Origin: Acidobacteriota bacterium
GTDB lineage: Bacteria; Acidobacteriota; Blastocatellia; RBC074
Reading direction: 5' to 3'
NCBI GenBank assembly: GCA_016196035.1
Contig: JACPYM010000111.1
Location: forward strand, 24,037 to 88,036
Length of the DNA stretch: 64,000 bases
Shown: in pieces, positions 16,389 to 25,742 of the stretch
Position numbering within the stretch: position 1 is the stretch's first letter
How the letters are laid out: each line of letters begins with the position of its first letter
The notes under the pieces: model-generated
Seen by the model: the letters and a program-made list of their open reading frames with translations, nothing else
The model's database searches: none
Told to the model about the DNA's origin: nothing
Translations under genes and position numbers: made by a program

Positions 16389-17540
16389 TCATTGCGTGAA
16401 TTTCACGCCGTCGAACGCGACGTTGTGTTTCACTTCGGTGAACTTCCAGGTGCCAGTGATGGCGTTGTCTACGGAATAGATGCGCACTGTCATGGGCAGT
16501 TTGACGCCGTCCACCTCTTTGTAATCCTCAAAGTCGTATTGCTGCGGAATCGCGCCGAGGAAGTGCGGGTTCGTATCAATGCGCCGCAACAACAACCCGG
16601 TCTCAGCGTCGAAGAACAGCGTCGTGCGTGTCTGGTTTTGCTCGAAGCGCAGCACCGTCGTCGCCCGCTCATTGACGCGCCCGCCGCGGCCGGTCGCGAG
16701 TTTTGGAAGCGGCTCGCTCAGCTTGACGGCGTTCAATACGTCAGCCAACGCTTTGATGTCATTCAACTCAACCGGATTAAGCGCGCGCACACCGCGCGGG
16801 TCTTTGGCAAAGCCCGTCGCGCCATCCGTCGCCGAGACGATTTCAGCCGTTTGGCCATCAGGCGTTGTCATCAGCATGGTCGTCAGCAGCTTGCCGGGCG
16901 CGGCGAATTTCACTTCGGCTTTCATGGTTTGGTTGTTGCCGTTGGTGAACGTGCCGGTCAGCGCGCGGGTCTTCAGCTTGGCGGCGGCCTCTTTGCCGCC
17001 GACGGCCAGCACGTATTTGTCCCAGACCGATTCAGCGCTCGGCGGCGCGGGCGGCGGGCCTGCGGGCGGCGCACCAGCAGCCGGAGCACCCGGCCCTGGC
17101 GGACGCGGGCCACCCGGCGGCGGCCCCGCAGGCGCGGCCAGCGGGAAGGTCGGCGCAGCGGCGGGAATTCCACGGCCTTGATGGCAAGTGAAACACGAAA
17201 TTTGGTTTCTGCCGCCGAAGCTGTTCTTGTTGGTTTCCTGCACCATTTTGATCATCTGGCGGGCGATGCCTTTGTGTTCGTGTTCGTCGCTGACGAAATC
17301 AATGCGGCCGTCTTTCATGGTGTGGCAGAAATTGCAGCGCACGCCCAGCGCCGCGTTGAAATAATTCATCAGCGGACGCAATTGCGAATCGGGCATGCCT
17401 TTGAGCACTTGAATGTTTTTCTTGACCTGTTCGACCGGCTTGTCGTCTTGTGAATTCACGACGCCGCGCGAGGCCATGCCCGCGAGCGCCAACGCAAAAG
17501 CCATGAGCGGCAGGCTGCGTTTGAGGGTTTTGATAATCAT
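16389..17540 (-). CDS. Dihaem c-type cytochrome with C-terminal sensor/lipoprotein-like domain
   Basis: A 383-residue exported protein. After a signal peptide (residues 1-30) it has two haem sites, CNFCH near 69-73 and CFTCH near 115-119, in an arrangement like the photosynthetic-reaction-centre cytochrome c subunit family that is common in acidobacteria. A Pro/Gly/Ala-rich linker (about 125-168) leads to a beta-rich domain with YDFEDYKEVDGVKLPMTVRI, reminiscent of outer-membrane lipoprotein-sorting folds. It probably carries electrons in the periplasm. GGAGAT lies six bases before the ATG. It is read convergently with pobA and in the same direction as the kinase upstream of it. Confidence 0.82.
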   Translation of the reverse strand: MIIKTLKRSLPLMAFALALAGMASRGVVNSQDDKPVEQVKKNIQVLKGMPDSQLRPLMNYFNAALGVRCNFCHTMKDGRIDFVSDEHEHKGIARQMIKMVQETNKNSFGGRNQISCFTCHQGRGIPAAAPTFPLAAPAGPPPGGPRPPGPGAPAAGAPPAGPPPAPPSAESVWDKYVLAVGGKEAAAKLKTRALTGTFTNGNNQTMKAEVKFAAPGKLLTTMLMTTPDGQTAEIVSATDGATGFAKDPRGVRALNPVELNDIKALADVLNAVKLSEPLPKLATGRGGRVNERATTVLRFEQNQTRTTLFFDAETGLLLRRIDTNPHFLGAIPQQYDFEDYKEVDGVKLPMTVRIYSVDNAITGTWKFTEVKHNVAFDGVKFTQ

Positions 17541-17698
17541 CGGGATCTCCAGTGTGATGGGTTAATGCTGACGCAACAACAGCGCTTGCGTCGGCATCGC
17601 GAAAGCTGACGCGCGTCATTCCGGTGCGCCGCGCCTCAGTCTGTAAAGTGTTCGTGCCTTGAGCGTCTTCGTTTGGGCGCCTGTCCAGACGAAGGTTT

Positions 17699-20635
17699 TT
17701 ATTCGAGCCAGTTCAGCACGATGGTGAAAGGCGCTGTCGCGGCGTCTTCGAGATTGGTCACCAGCAGGAATTTGCGCCCGTCGCTCGACACCTCATAACC
17801 GCGCCCTGCGGTCTTGAGCGCGCGCAGATCAAACAATTCATTCGGCGCGCCCGGCTTAAACGCCGCGCCCTGACTTTGCACCGCGACAGCCATCAGCTTG
17901 CCGTCCGCCGCGACATAAAACAATTCCTTGCCGTCGTTGCGCCAACGCGGCTGGTCGCCGCCTTTGATGGAAACCTGCCACTTGCCGCCGGTCAGCGCGT
18001 TGGCGGCGAAGCCCTGCACATACACTTCGTTGCTGCCCGATTCGTCCGACACCCAGGTGAGCCAGCGTTCATCGGGCGAAAGGCGTCCGCCGGTTTCGTT
18101 GAAGGCCGATTGCAGCAGTGCGTAAGGTTTGTGCGTGCCCTCGAGTGGCAGCGCCCACACGTCCCATTTCGTTTGCGGCGCGCTGTCTTGAAAGAGAATC
18201 AGCCGTCCGTCGGCGGCCCAGTCCGTGGGGAATTTTTGCTGGCCGGAGCGGAACAGCAATTCGTCCTGCCCCGCGCCGTTCGCGGCCTTTTGATAAAGGC
18301 TCGAAGCGCCGTCGCGCGTCGAAACCCAAGCGAGGCGGCTGCTGTCGGGCGACCAAAGCGGAAACATGTCATTGGCCGGATCGAAAGTGAAACGCAATTC
18401 GGTACCGCGCGCCAGATCGAGCACCCACAAATCCGCCGCGCCCGCTGCCGGATCGGGCCGCGCCGTGACGAGCCGCGTTTCATCGGGTGCCAGACTCGCG
18501 CCGAGATAGCGATTGACCGAACCGAGTTCGCCGAGTTGCTTGCCGGTGCGGTCGAACCAGGCGGGCTGCTGACGATTATTCGCCGGGTTGCCGGTGGCAT
18601 ACGCTAATACGCCGTTGGCTGAAACCGAAAAGCCGCCGCGTCCGAACGCGCCGCCCGCCAACTGTTCGGCCAGGCGTTCCGGTTCGCCGCGCAACTGGCG
18701 CGCGGCCGCATCGAATGCTTGCGCGTACAACGCGCCGTCGCGCATAAACAGCAATGCGCCGCCGCGCGCGCCTTTGGCATACAGCGCGGGCGAGGTCGCA
18801 CTCAGCAACCGCCGCCGCGCGCTGCCGTCGAGCGCGGCGACATAGATGCCTGTTTCGCTCGCTTGTTGGCCGGTGACCAGATAAAGGTAATGGCCTCCGT
18901 CGGGCAAAAAGCTGGGCCATTGATGGTTGCTCTCTTGCCGCGCGGCGTCGGGCGTGGTCAACGTCGCCGCCGCCCCCCCCGCCGCCGTGATGCGCTGTAT
19001 GCCTGCGCTCGGATGAGGCACAAACAGGATGACGCCGTCACGATTCCATGCGCCACCGCGCGGGCTGGGCGCGTCGGCCAGCGTGACCGGCGATTCGCCG
19101 TTGAGCGCGAGGCGTTTGAGTTTGCCTTGCGCAAAAAAACCGAGGCTTTGCCCGTCGGGCGACCAGAACGGCGCGCTGGCTCCTTCGGTGCCTGCCAGTG
19201 GTTGCGCGCCCAATGAACTCAAGGGGCGCAGCCATAACGACGAGCGATTGCCTTCGGTGGCGGCGCTGAAAACGAGGCGGCGGCCATCGGGTGCCAGCAC
19301 CGGATCGCTCATGCGCGTGACTTTGTCGGGCGGCGCAAGCGAGAGCCGCAGCGTTTCGGCTGGCGGCGTGGCGCGTTTGAAAGAGCTGGTGAAATAACCC
19401 GCGCCGAACGCGAGCGCGGCACAGGCGACACAAAACCAAACCCATTGAACAGCGGTAAAACGCCGCCACCAGCCAACGGAGGCCGCCTCCTGCCGCAGCG
19501 TGACGGCTTCGGCTGAAGGCAAGCCTGACGTTGTCAAGGCTTCGAGCGCAAAGCCCAAATCGCTGACCGATTGAAAGCGCTGCTCCGGGCGCTTTTCGAG
19601 ACAGCGGTGAATGATGCGTTCCAGCCCCGGCGCTTGTGCGCGTTGTAGCGCGGGCAGTTCCGGCGGTTCGTGGTTGAGAATCGCGTTCATCGTTTCAACT
19701 GCCGTCGCTCCGCGAAAGGGCCGCTCACCCGCGAAAAGCTCATACAGAATCACGCCGAACGCAAAGATGTCGGCGCGCTGGTCGGCCTCGCCGCCGCGCA
19801 CCTGTTCGGGCGCCATATAACCCACCGTGCCCAGCACCATGCCCGGATTGGTTTGCACCTCTTCCGCCGCCAGTTTGCGCAGCGTGTCGTTCGTCGCCGC
19901 GCTCGCCGCGCTGGTTTCAGCCGCCGCTTTGAAACGCGGCGGCACGAGTTTGGCCAAACCGAAATCGAGAATCTTTACTCGTTCGTCGGTGGTGATGAAG
20001 ATGTTTTCGGGTTTCAGATCACGATGGACGAGGCCGCGTTCGTGCGCCGCCGCCAGCCCGCGCGCGATTTGCAAGGCGAACTCAACTGCTTTGCGGGGCG
20101 GCAGCGGGCCGCGTTTGAGCCAGGTGCGCAGCGTTTCGCCCGCGAGCAATTCCGACACGAGATAGGGCACGGTTTCGTGCGTGCCGACATCGTGCAGTGT
20201 GAGGATGTTCGGATGGTTGAGCATGCCGACGGCACGCGCTTCCTGCTCGAAGCGGCGCAAGCGTTCGTCATCGCGCGCCAGCGCGGCGGGCAAGACCTTG
20301 ACGGCGACCTTGCGCCCCAGCCGTGTGTCCTGCGCGGCGTAAACTTCGCCCATGCCGCCCGCGCCGACAAACGCGAGCAATTCGTAATGGCCGAGCCGCT
20401 GGCCGATGCGCAAGCCCTGCGGCTGGGCGCTGACCAACTGCGCCGCGTCGCGCATGGCGGGCGCGGCAATGAAATCGCCCACCGACTGTTCCGCCGCCAA
20501 CATGGCTTCGATCTCGCGGCGCAACTCGGCGTCACCGGCGCAAGCCTGCGCGAGAAACGCGGCGCGCGGCGCGGCTGACAAGGCGCTCGCCGCTTCGTAA
20601 AGATTGCCGATTTGTTCCCAGCGTTCAGGCGTCAT
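17699..20635 (-). CDS. Transmembrane Ser/Thr protein kinase with WD40-like (PD40) propeller
   Basis: A 978-residue receptor kinase. A short N-terminal helical region (MTPERWEQIGNLYEAA) typical of ECF-linked acidobacterial kinases precedes the Hanks-type domain: glycine loop GAGGMGEVY (91-99), Lys113, HRDLKPEN (204-211), DFG (224-226) and GTVGYMAPEQ (269-278). One membrane span is at about 396-417. The periplasmic part is a beta-propeller with repeated PxWSPDGxxLxF-type blades. AAGGA precedes the ATG. It lies downstream of the small membrane protein and the ECF sigma gene on the same strand, a common acidobacterial/planctomycete arrangement in which the kinase is thought to control the sigma factor. 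Confidence 0.92.
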   Translation of the reverse strand: MTPERWEQIGNLYEAASALSAAPRAAFLAQACAGDAELRREIEAMLAAEQSVGDFIAAPAMRDAAQLVSAQPQGLRIGQRLGHYELLAFVGAGGMGEVYAAQDTRLGRKVAVKVLPAALARDDERLRRFEQEARAVGMLNHPNILTLHDVGTHETVPYLVSELLAGETLRTWLKRGPLPPRKAVEFALQIARGLAAAHERGLVHRDLKPENIFITTDERVKILDFGLAKLVPPRFKAAAETSAASAATNDTLRKLAAEEVQTNPGMVLGTVGYMAPEQVRGGEADQRADIFAFGVILYELFAGERPFRGATAVETMNAILNHEPPELPALQRAQAPGLERIIHRCLEKRPEQRFQSVSDLGFALEALTTSGLPSAEAVTLRQEAASVGWWRRFTAVQWVWFCVACAALAFGAGYFTSSFKRATPPAETLRLSLAPPDKVTRMSDPVLAPDGRRLVFSAATEGNRSSLWLRPLSSLGAQPLAGTEGASAPFWSPDGQSLGFFAQGKLKRLALNGESPVTLADAPSPRGGAWNRDGVILFVPHPSAGIQRITAAGGAAATLTTPDAARQESNHQWPSFLPDGGHYLYLVTGQQASETGIYVAALDGSARRRLLSATSPALYAKGARGGALLFMRDGALYAQAFDAAARQLRGEPERLAEQLAGGAFGRGGFSVSANGVLAYATGNPANNRQQPAWFDRTGKQLGELGSVNRYLGASLAPDETRLVTARPDPAAGAADLWVLDLARGTELRFTFDPANDMFPLWSPDSSRLAWVSTRDGASSLYQKAANGAGQDELLFRSGQQKFPTDWAADGRLILFQDSAPQTKWDVWALPLEGTHKPYALLQSAFNETGGRLSPDERWLTWVSDESGSNEVYVQGFAANALTGGKWQVSIKGGDQPRWRNDGKELFYVAADGKLMAVAVQSQGAAFKPGAPNELFDLRALKTAGRGYEVSSDGRKFLLVTNLEDAATAPFTIVLNWLE

Positions 20636-20647
20636 GCAATTTCCTTC

Positions 20648-20830
20648 TTACGAGCGCGGCAGGCGTTTGAGCAAGCGGCAAGCCCAAAGACAGAGCGCCA
20701 CAGCGGCAAGCGTGAGGACAATATAAAAAGGGTCTTTTGCCAAAGCAGGGCCTTCTTCGATAACGCGCCAGATGTGAGCCACGACAATCAGGCCGAACAC
20801 TGCGCCCGTGGTGATGAGATAAGCCTTCAT
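20648..20830 (-). CDS. Small membrane protein
   Basis: A 60-residue protein with two predicted membrane helices (LITTGAVFGLIVVAHIW and FYIVLTLAAVALCLWACRLL) and a basic tail KRLPRS. It sits between the ECF sigma factor and the kinase, 12 bases before the kinase. The frame is open to 20860, which would overlap the sigma gene; the ATG at 20830 starting at MKAYL is preferred. No family is recognised with certainty. Its position suggests a membrane accessory of the sigma-kinase pair. Confidence 0.65.
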   Translation of the reverse strand: MKAYLITTGAVFGLIVVAHIWRVIEEGPALAKDPFYIVLTLAAVALCLWACRLLKRLPRS

Positions 20831-20856
20831 ATCTTTTTCGTTATTTCCGACTTGTG

Positions 20857-21429
20857 TCACACGACTTGATTCAACTCACGGTACAACCACAGCCGCGCCA
20901 GTTTCCAATCGCGTTGCACGGTGCGCAGCGAAACCTTGAGCGCCTCGGCGGATTCCTCTTCGCTCAGGCCGCCGAAATAACGCAACTCGACGACCTGGGC
21001 CTGGCGCGGATTGAGCGCCGCCAAGCGCGTCAGCGCGTCATCCAACGCCAGCAAATCGGCGCCGCGTTCGGGCGCGACGGCCAACGCTTCGTCGAGCGAA
21101 ACCTGTTGCGCGCCGCCGCCCCGTTTAAGGTTCTGCCGTGAACGCGCGAAATCCACCAGAATGCGCCGCATCAATTGCGCCGAGACGGCGAAAAAGTGCG
21201 CGCGGTTTTGCCAGCGCACCTGACTCGAATCAATCAGCCGCAAATAGGCTTCGTTGACCAGCGCCGTCGTTTGCAAGGTATGGCCGGGCCGCTGCCGCCG
21301 CAAATGCCGCGCCGCCACCTGCCGCAATTCCGCGTAAACCAACGGCATCAATTGGGCGAGCGCGGCCTCATCGCCTGCGCCCCAGGCGAGCAAGAGTTGG
21401 GTGATTTGTGGTGACGTAGACTTTTCCAT
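20857..21429 (-). CDS. ECF-type RNA polymerase sigma factor
   Basis: About 190 residues. Region 2 is seen as YAELRQVAARHLRRQRPGHT followed by ALVNEAYLRLID and AHFFAVSAQLMRRILVDFAR; region 4 as LDDALTRLAALNPRQAQVVE, YFGGLSEEESAEAL and VQRDWKLARLWLYREL. This is the ECF subgroup common in acidobacteria and planctomycetes and often paired with kinases rather than anti-sigma factors. An in-frame TTG at 21435 is possible, but ATG 21429 is chosen. It is divergent from the TonB receptor at 21617 and may drive it. Confidence 0.9.
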   Translation of the reverse strand: MEKSTSPQITQLLLAWGAGDEAALAQLMPLVYAELRQVAARHLRRQRPGHTLQTTALVNEAYLRLIDSSQVRWQNRAHFFAVSAQLMRRILVDFARSRQNLKRGGGAQQVSLDEALAVAPERGADLLALDDALTRLAALNPRQAQVVELRYFGGLSEEESAEALKVSLRTVQRDWKLARLWLYRELNQVV

Positions 21430-21616
21430 TGGCAATTCACAAGACGTTCATTCTAGCCGCACGTTCACAGCTTTTTCTGCGAGTGAGAAAAAAACTTTCC
21501 GCGCGTGGCGGGTTTTGCCGCCAGATTCCGTCTCATGTGGGTGAGGGCGGCAAGCGGCTGTCCCGGCAGAATCTCAAACGTATCATCAAGTCGTCGTCTC
21601 AAATAGGAAAAAGGAT

Positions 21617-24409
21617 ATGAAAAGCAAGAGTTTCAATTGGTTGGCGGTTGTCTTCACGGTTTTAATTGCGGCGTTCACGCTGCAAGCCCAAAGCCTCAAC
21701 ACCCTGCGCGGGCAAATCGTTGACGAAACCGGCGCGCTCATTCCCGGCGCGGTCGTGACGCTGACGGGCGCGAATGGCAAGCCGCTCACCGCGACGGCCA
21801 ACGCCGTGGGCGAATTCGCGCTGCCCAATCTGGCGGCGGGCGTTTATGCGCTGCGCGTGGCGGCGGAAGGCTTTCAGCCCTTCGCGCAAAAGGCCGTGAA
21901 TGTGCCGCTCGCGGGCGGGCCGTTGAAAATCACGCTGGCGATTGCCGCGATGAACATCGTCGAGGAAGTCAAAGCCGAGGAAACCGGCGCCTCAGTCGAG
22001 CCGGATCAAAACCTGAGCGCCGTCGTCCTGGGCGAAGATTTCATCAAGACGCTGCCCGACAACGAAGACGACCTCAAACAACAGCTCGAAGCGTTGGCCG
22101 GTCCGGGGGCAGGCCAGGGCGCGCAGATCATGATTGACGGCTTTAGCGGCGGACGGCTGCCGCCGCGCGATGCGATCCTGCAAATTCGCGTCAACCAGAA
22201 CCCTTACGCCGCCGAATTCGCGCAATCGGGTTTTGGCCGCATCGAAATCATCACCAAGCCGGGTAACGACAAATGGCGCGGCAGTGCGAGCTACAACCTG
22301 CGCAATTCGGGGCTGGATGCGCGCAACGCCTTTGCCCGCGTCAAACCCGAAGTCGCGCAAAACCGCTATTCGTTCAACCTGAGCGGCGCGTTGATTCCGA
22401 AAAAGATGTCCTTCTTCGCCAACATCGAACGGCGCGGTTTGGAAGGCAGCAGCGCGGTCAACGCCACGACGCTCGACGGCGTCTTCGTCGCCAACGTGCC
22501 CGCGCCCAACACCAGCACGTCGTTCAATCTGCGCACGGATTACCTGTTGAATCAGCGCAACACGCTCAACGTCAGTTACAACCTCTTTCGCAACGACAGC
22601 CAGAATCGTGAATTCGCCGTGCGCTTTGGCGGCGGCGGGCCGGGCGGTGGTGGGCCGGGTGGCGGCGGAGGCGGTTTTGGCGGCGGCGGCTTGGCGGTGA
22701 GCGGCAATTACATCTTGCCCGAACGCGGCACAAATGCCGTGAACAACAACCAGACCTTGCAAATCGGCGAGACTTACATCGTCAACAGCAACCTGCTCAA
22801 CGAGGCGCGTTTGCGCTTCCAGCACGAAAGCGGTTCGGCGCAACCGGTCACGCCCAGTCAGGTTGCCATCAATGTGCTCGACGCCTTCAACGGCGGCGGC
22901 TCGACGGTGTCGAACACGACGCGCGGCAACAATCTCGAATTTCAAAACTACCTGACCTGGACGCGCAAACGGCACACCCTCAAAGGCGGCGTGCAGTTTC
23001 AATACGAGACCAATCACAACGAAGACGCCAGCAATTTTAACGGCACCTTCACTTTCTCAAGTCTCGATCAGTATCGCCGCGTGCTGGCGGGCGAAACCCT
23101 AAGCGGGCTGGCGGCGGCGCGTTATCAATACACGGTCAATCGCGGCGCGACGTTGCTGGCTTACAACCGTTATGAAGCCGCCTGGTTTGTGCAGGACGAC
23201 TTCCGCGTCAAACCCACGCTCACGCTCTCGTTCGGCTTGCGCCACGAGTTTCAGCAGTATTTGCAGGACAAAAACAATCTGGCGCCGCGCTTCGGCCTGG
23301 CCTGGTCGCCTTTCAAAGACCGTAAGACGACGGTGCGCGTGGGCGGCGGCGTCTTCTATACACGCCTCAACGGCAGCCTTTATGAAAACACTTTGCGTTA
23401 CGACGGCGTGCGCCAACAGAGCATCGTCATTCAAAACCCGTCGTACCCCGACCCCTTTGCGGGCGACGCGGCGTTGCGTATCACCAACACGATCACGCGC
23501 ACGCTGGAATCGAACCTGCGCGCGCCTTACACGGTCAATCTTTCCGCCGCCATCGAACGCCAATTGCCCAAAGGGCTGACGGGTTCGCTGACCTATATTT
23601 ACACGCGCGGCCTGCACCAGTTCCGCACGCGCAATATCAATGCGCCTTTCACCGACGCGGACGGCGCCGTGACGCGCCCACTCGGCGATGTCGGCAACAT
23701 TTACGAACTGGAATCATCGGCGCGTTCGCAATACCACGGCCTGCAATTCCGTTTGGATCGCCGCCTGGGGCGCAACTTCAACGTGTTTAGCAATTACTCG
23801 CTCTCGTTCAGCCGCAGCGATGCTGACGGCGCCAGCGCGCTGCCCGCGAACAATTACGACCTGCTCAACGAATGGGCGCGCGCGGCCAACGACCGCCGCC
23901 ACACCATCTTTGTGGGTGGGCGCGTCTCGCTGCCTTACGGTCTGAGCCTTTCGCCGTTCGTGTCAGCTTCGTCGGGCGCGCCTTACACGATCACGACGGG
24001 CAGCGACGACAACGGCGACACGTCTTTCAATGACCGCCCGCTCGGCCTGGGCCGCAACACGGCGCAAGGCCCCGGCAATTTCAACGTGAACATGAACGTC
24101 AGCAAAACCTTCAGCTTCGGCGCGCGCAAAGACACGAACGGGCAGGCCGCGCAAGGCGGCGGCGGCTTTGGTGGTGGGGGCGGCGGACGCGGCGGGTTCG
24201 GCGGCCCCGGTGGTTTTGGCGGCCCCGGTGGTGGCGGTAACGAAGGCAGCGGACGATTCAACGTGCAGTTGACGGCGCAAATCTCAAACCTGCTCAACCG
24301 CGTCAACTACGGGCAATTCAGCGGCGTGCTGAGTTCGCCTTACTTCGGCTTGCCCAGCAGCGCGAGCGCCGCGCGGCAATTGGAACTCGGCGTGCGCTTC
24401 AGCTTTTAG
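21617..24409 (+). CDS. TonB-dependent receptor with carboxypeptidase-regulatory-like domain and Gly-rich insertions
   Basis: A 930-residue outer-membrane protein. A signal peptide is followed by a CarboxypepD_reg-like fold (LRGQIVDETGALIPGAVVTL), a plug-like region (about 130-215, with GFGRIEIITKPG) and a beta-barrel with many aromatic-terminated strands ending ELGVRFSF. Two striking glycine-rich stretches occur, about residues 336-356 and 850-880. It is shorter than the other two receptors in the window and likely takes up a substrate different from the glycan receptors. AGGAAAAAGG lies just before the ATG. Divergence from the ECF sigma gene suggests sigma-dependent expression. Confidence 0.85.
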   Translation: MKSKSFNWLAVVFTVLIAAFTLQAQSLNTLRGQIVDETGALIPGAVVTLTGANGKPLTATANAVGEFALPNLAAGVYALRVAAEGFQPFAQKAVNVPLAGGPLKITLAIAAMNIVEEVKAEETGASVEPDQNLSAVVLGEDFIKTLPDNEDDLKQQLEALAGPGAGQGAQIMIDGFSGGRLPPRDAILQIRVNQNPYAAEFAQSGFGRIEIITKPGNDKWRGSASYNLRNSGLDARNAFARVKPEVAQNRYSFNLSGALIPKKMSFFANIERRGLEGSSAVNATTLDGVFVANVPAPNTSTSFNLRTDYLLNQRNTLNVSYNLFRNDSQNREFAVRFGGGGPGGGGPGGGGGGFGGGGLAVSGNYILPERGTNAVNNNQTLQIGETYIVNSNLLNEARLRFQHESGSAQPVTPSQVAINVLDAFNGGGSTVSNTTRGNNLEFQNYLTWTRKRHTLKGGVQFQYETNHNEDASNFNGTFTFSSLDQYRRVLAGETLSGLAAARYQYTVNRGATLLAYNRYEAAWFVQDDFRVKPTLTLSFGLRHEFQQYLQDKNNLAPRFGLAWSPFKDRKTTVRVGGGVFYTRLNGSLYENTLRYDGVRQQSIVIQNPSYPDPFAGDAALRITNTITRTLESNLRAPYTVNLSAAIERQLPKGLTGSLTYIYTRGLHQFRTRNINAPFTDADGAVTRPLGDVGNIYELESSARSQYHGLQFRLDRRLGRNFNVFSNYSLSFSRSDADGASALPANNYDLLNEWARAANDRRHTIFVGGRVSLPYGLSLSPFVSASSGAPYTITTGSDDNGDTSFNDRPLGLGRNTAQGPGNFNVNMNVSKTFSFGARKDTNGQAAQGGGGFGGGGGGRGGFGGPGGFGGPGGGGNEGSGRFNVQLTAQISNLLNRVNYGQFSGVLSSPYFGLPSSASAARQLELGVRFSF

Positions 24410-24449
24410 CTCAGTTAGCCGAAGCCTGTGCGCAATTCGACCAGCGTAT

Positions 24450-24632
24450 AGATACGCGGATGACGCAAGTGCCGCACTGATTCGCGGCTATGAAGGGCAG
24501 GCGGCGAGTTTGTATTTCGAGGTGTTCAGTTTGCATTTGCAGCAACAGCGCGACGATTTCGCCTTTACGACGCGGTCGAAACGTCCGCCGGGCGATGTGA
24601 TCAACTGTTTGCTGTCTTATCTGTACGCGCTC
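24450..24632 (+). pseudogene. cas1 remnant (CRISPR integrase fragment)
   Basis: Reading the frame through 24450-24632 gives a stretch with ALIRGYEGQAASLYFEVFSL, then DDFAFTTRSKRPPGDVIN and CLLSYLYAL. This matches the core of Cas1: the active-site Glu in the RGxEGxAAxxYF motif, then the RxRRPPxDxxNxLLSxxYAL motif. After YAL the similarity stops, and no upstream Cas1 domain is present before the TonB receptor stop, so only about 60 of more than 300 residues remain. A small open frame (24510-24737) covers its second half. No cas2, effector cas gene or repeat array is visible. It is best read as a decayed relic of a former CRISPR-Cas locus. Confidence 0.75.
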
Positions 24633-24711
24633 GGCCAACGAGGCCCGATGAGTGTTCGCCTTGCTGCTGTTGACTTGATACATAAGAACTGTTATCAGAT
24701 GCTAGTTCACT

Positions 24712-25467
24712 ATGAGGTCTACAGTATCCACTGTTGAAGAAGCCCTAAGCCAAACGGGCGTGACGATAGCCTCCTTGCAGGACGCGGAGAAACGCGCCCT
24801 GGATGAGCGGGGCTATCTCCTGCTGCCAGGAATTATTGACGCCACTTGGTTGGGGCAGATGCGCGCGGCGTTTGAGGCGATTGCGGCGTTTGAACGCCAA
24901 GGTGTTAGCGGCAAAGAAACTGGTACGCGCCATCCGGGCGATTTGCTGAACCGCGACCGAGCTTTTCTGGACGTTTGCTCGCAACCCAAAGTGTTGGCCG
25001 CCGCGCATCAAGTGCTGAGGCGCTCTTTCCGATTGACCCAATGCGCGGGGCGCGATCCGCTGCCGGGGTTTGGCCAGCAAGGTTTGCACACCGATTGGAT
25101 GCCGCGTGCGCCGCACGAACCGTTTTACGTCGTGACTGCCATCTGGCTGTTGGATGATTTCACTGCCAGCAATGGCGCGACACGGGTCGTGCCGGGCACG
25201 CATCTGCTGAAAGGCGGTGAGCCAAAAAACCTGGCGGATCCGGCGGCGCATCACCCGGCGGAATTGCGCGTGACGGCTGCGGCAGGCGCGGTGCTGGTTT
25301 TCAACGGCCACCTCTGGCACAGCGGTACGCGCAATGACAGCACGCGCTCGCGCCGGGCTGTGCAATGTGTCTTTCATGCGCGCGAGACCGTTCCGCCCTT
25401 TACGCAGCCGTTACACAATCAGCCGACGGAATTGCCGCCCGCCGTGCGCTACCTGCTTGGTTGTTGA
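24712..25467 (+). CDS. Phytanoyl-CoA dioxygenase (PhyH) family protein
   Basis: A 251-residue Fe(II)/2-oxoglutarate-dependent oxygenase. The iron triad is His126 and Asp128 (GLHTDWM) with His203 (NGHLWHSGTRN), and Arg212 is placed to bind 2-oxoglutarate. GATRVVPGTHLLKGGE is the conserved jelly-roll segment. The family hydroxylates acyl-CoAs or small secondary metabolites; the substrate cannot be assigned. ATG 24712 is chosen as the first start after the cas1 remnant, without a strong Shine-Dalgarno. The gene stands alone and is followed by a palindromic repeat. Confidence 0.85.
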   Translation: MRSTVSTVEEALSQTGVTIASLQDAEKRALDERGYLLLPGIIDATWLGQMRAAFEAIAAFERQGVSGKETGTRHPGDLLNRDRAFLDVCSQPKVLAAAHQVLRRSFRLTQCAGRDPLPGFGQQGLHTDWMPRAPHEPFYVVTAIWLLDDFTASNGATRVVPGTHLLKGGEPKNLADPAAHHPAELRVTAAAGAVLVFNGHLWHSGTRNDSTRSRRAVQCVFHARETVPPFTQPLHNQPTELPPAVRYLLGC

Positions 25468-25480
25468 ACGGATCCCAAGC

Positions 25481-25618
25481 AGCGGGACAGTACCGCGCGC
25501 GTCAGCCAGCGGCGTGTCACATCTGGCGCACTGGGTCAACGGCGTAGTGCTCCGCTTGCTGACGCGCGCGGTACTGTCCCGCTGCTACACGCTCTTCCGT
25601 ACACGCCACTGAAAACAC
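25481..25618. repeat. Palindromic CTAG element, copy D (degenerate ends)
   Basis: Both core arms are intact (AGCGGGACAGTACCGCGCGC and its inverted partner ending near 25583), with a variable loop. The right terminal region is recognisable (CACTGAAAACACTC), but the left CTAG end is lost. It lies between the PhyH gene and the RND permease. Confidence 0.75.
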
Positions 25619-25742
25619 TCCCCTGCCAAAGTGCGGTTAGCGCTTGCCAAAAACCGGCCTCGTCGCCATGCTCGCCGTGGCTGGCGGCGCCGCGCTCCCC
25701 GCGCAAATTCCCGCGCCGCCTGAAACGCAGGAGAAAAAGACC

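Noticed and set aside
16359..17453. 364-codon plus-strand frame
   Set aside because: It is antisense to the cytochrome c gene, whose haem motifs and signal peptide are clear on the minus strand.
19670..20578. 302-codon plus-strand frame
   Set aside because: It is antisense to the kinase catalytic domain; high GC content leaves shadow frames open.
24672..24702. GTTATCAGATGCT shared between the region before the PhyH gene and 40010-40025 as a third LacI site
   Set aside because: Only a half-site resemblance to the operator; the 13-base match may be chance and has no palindromic partner.
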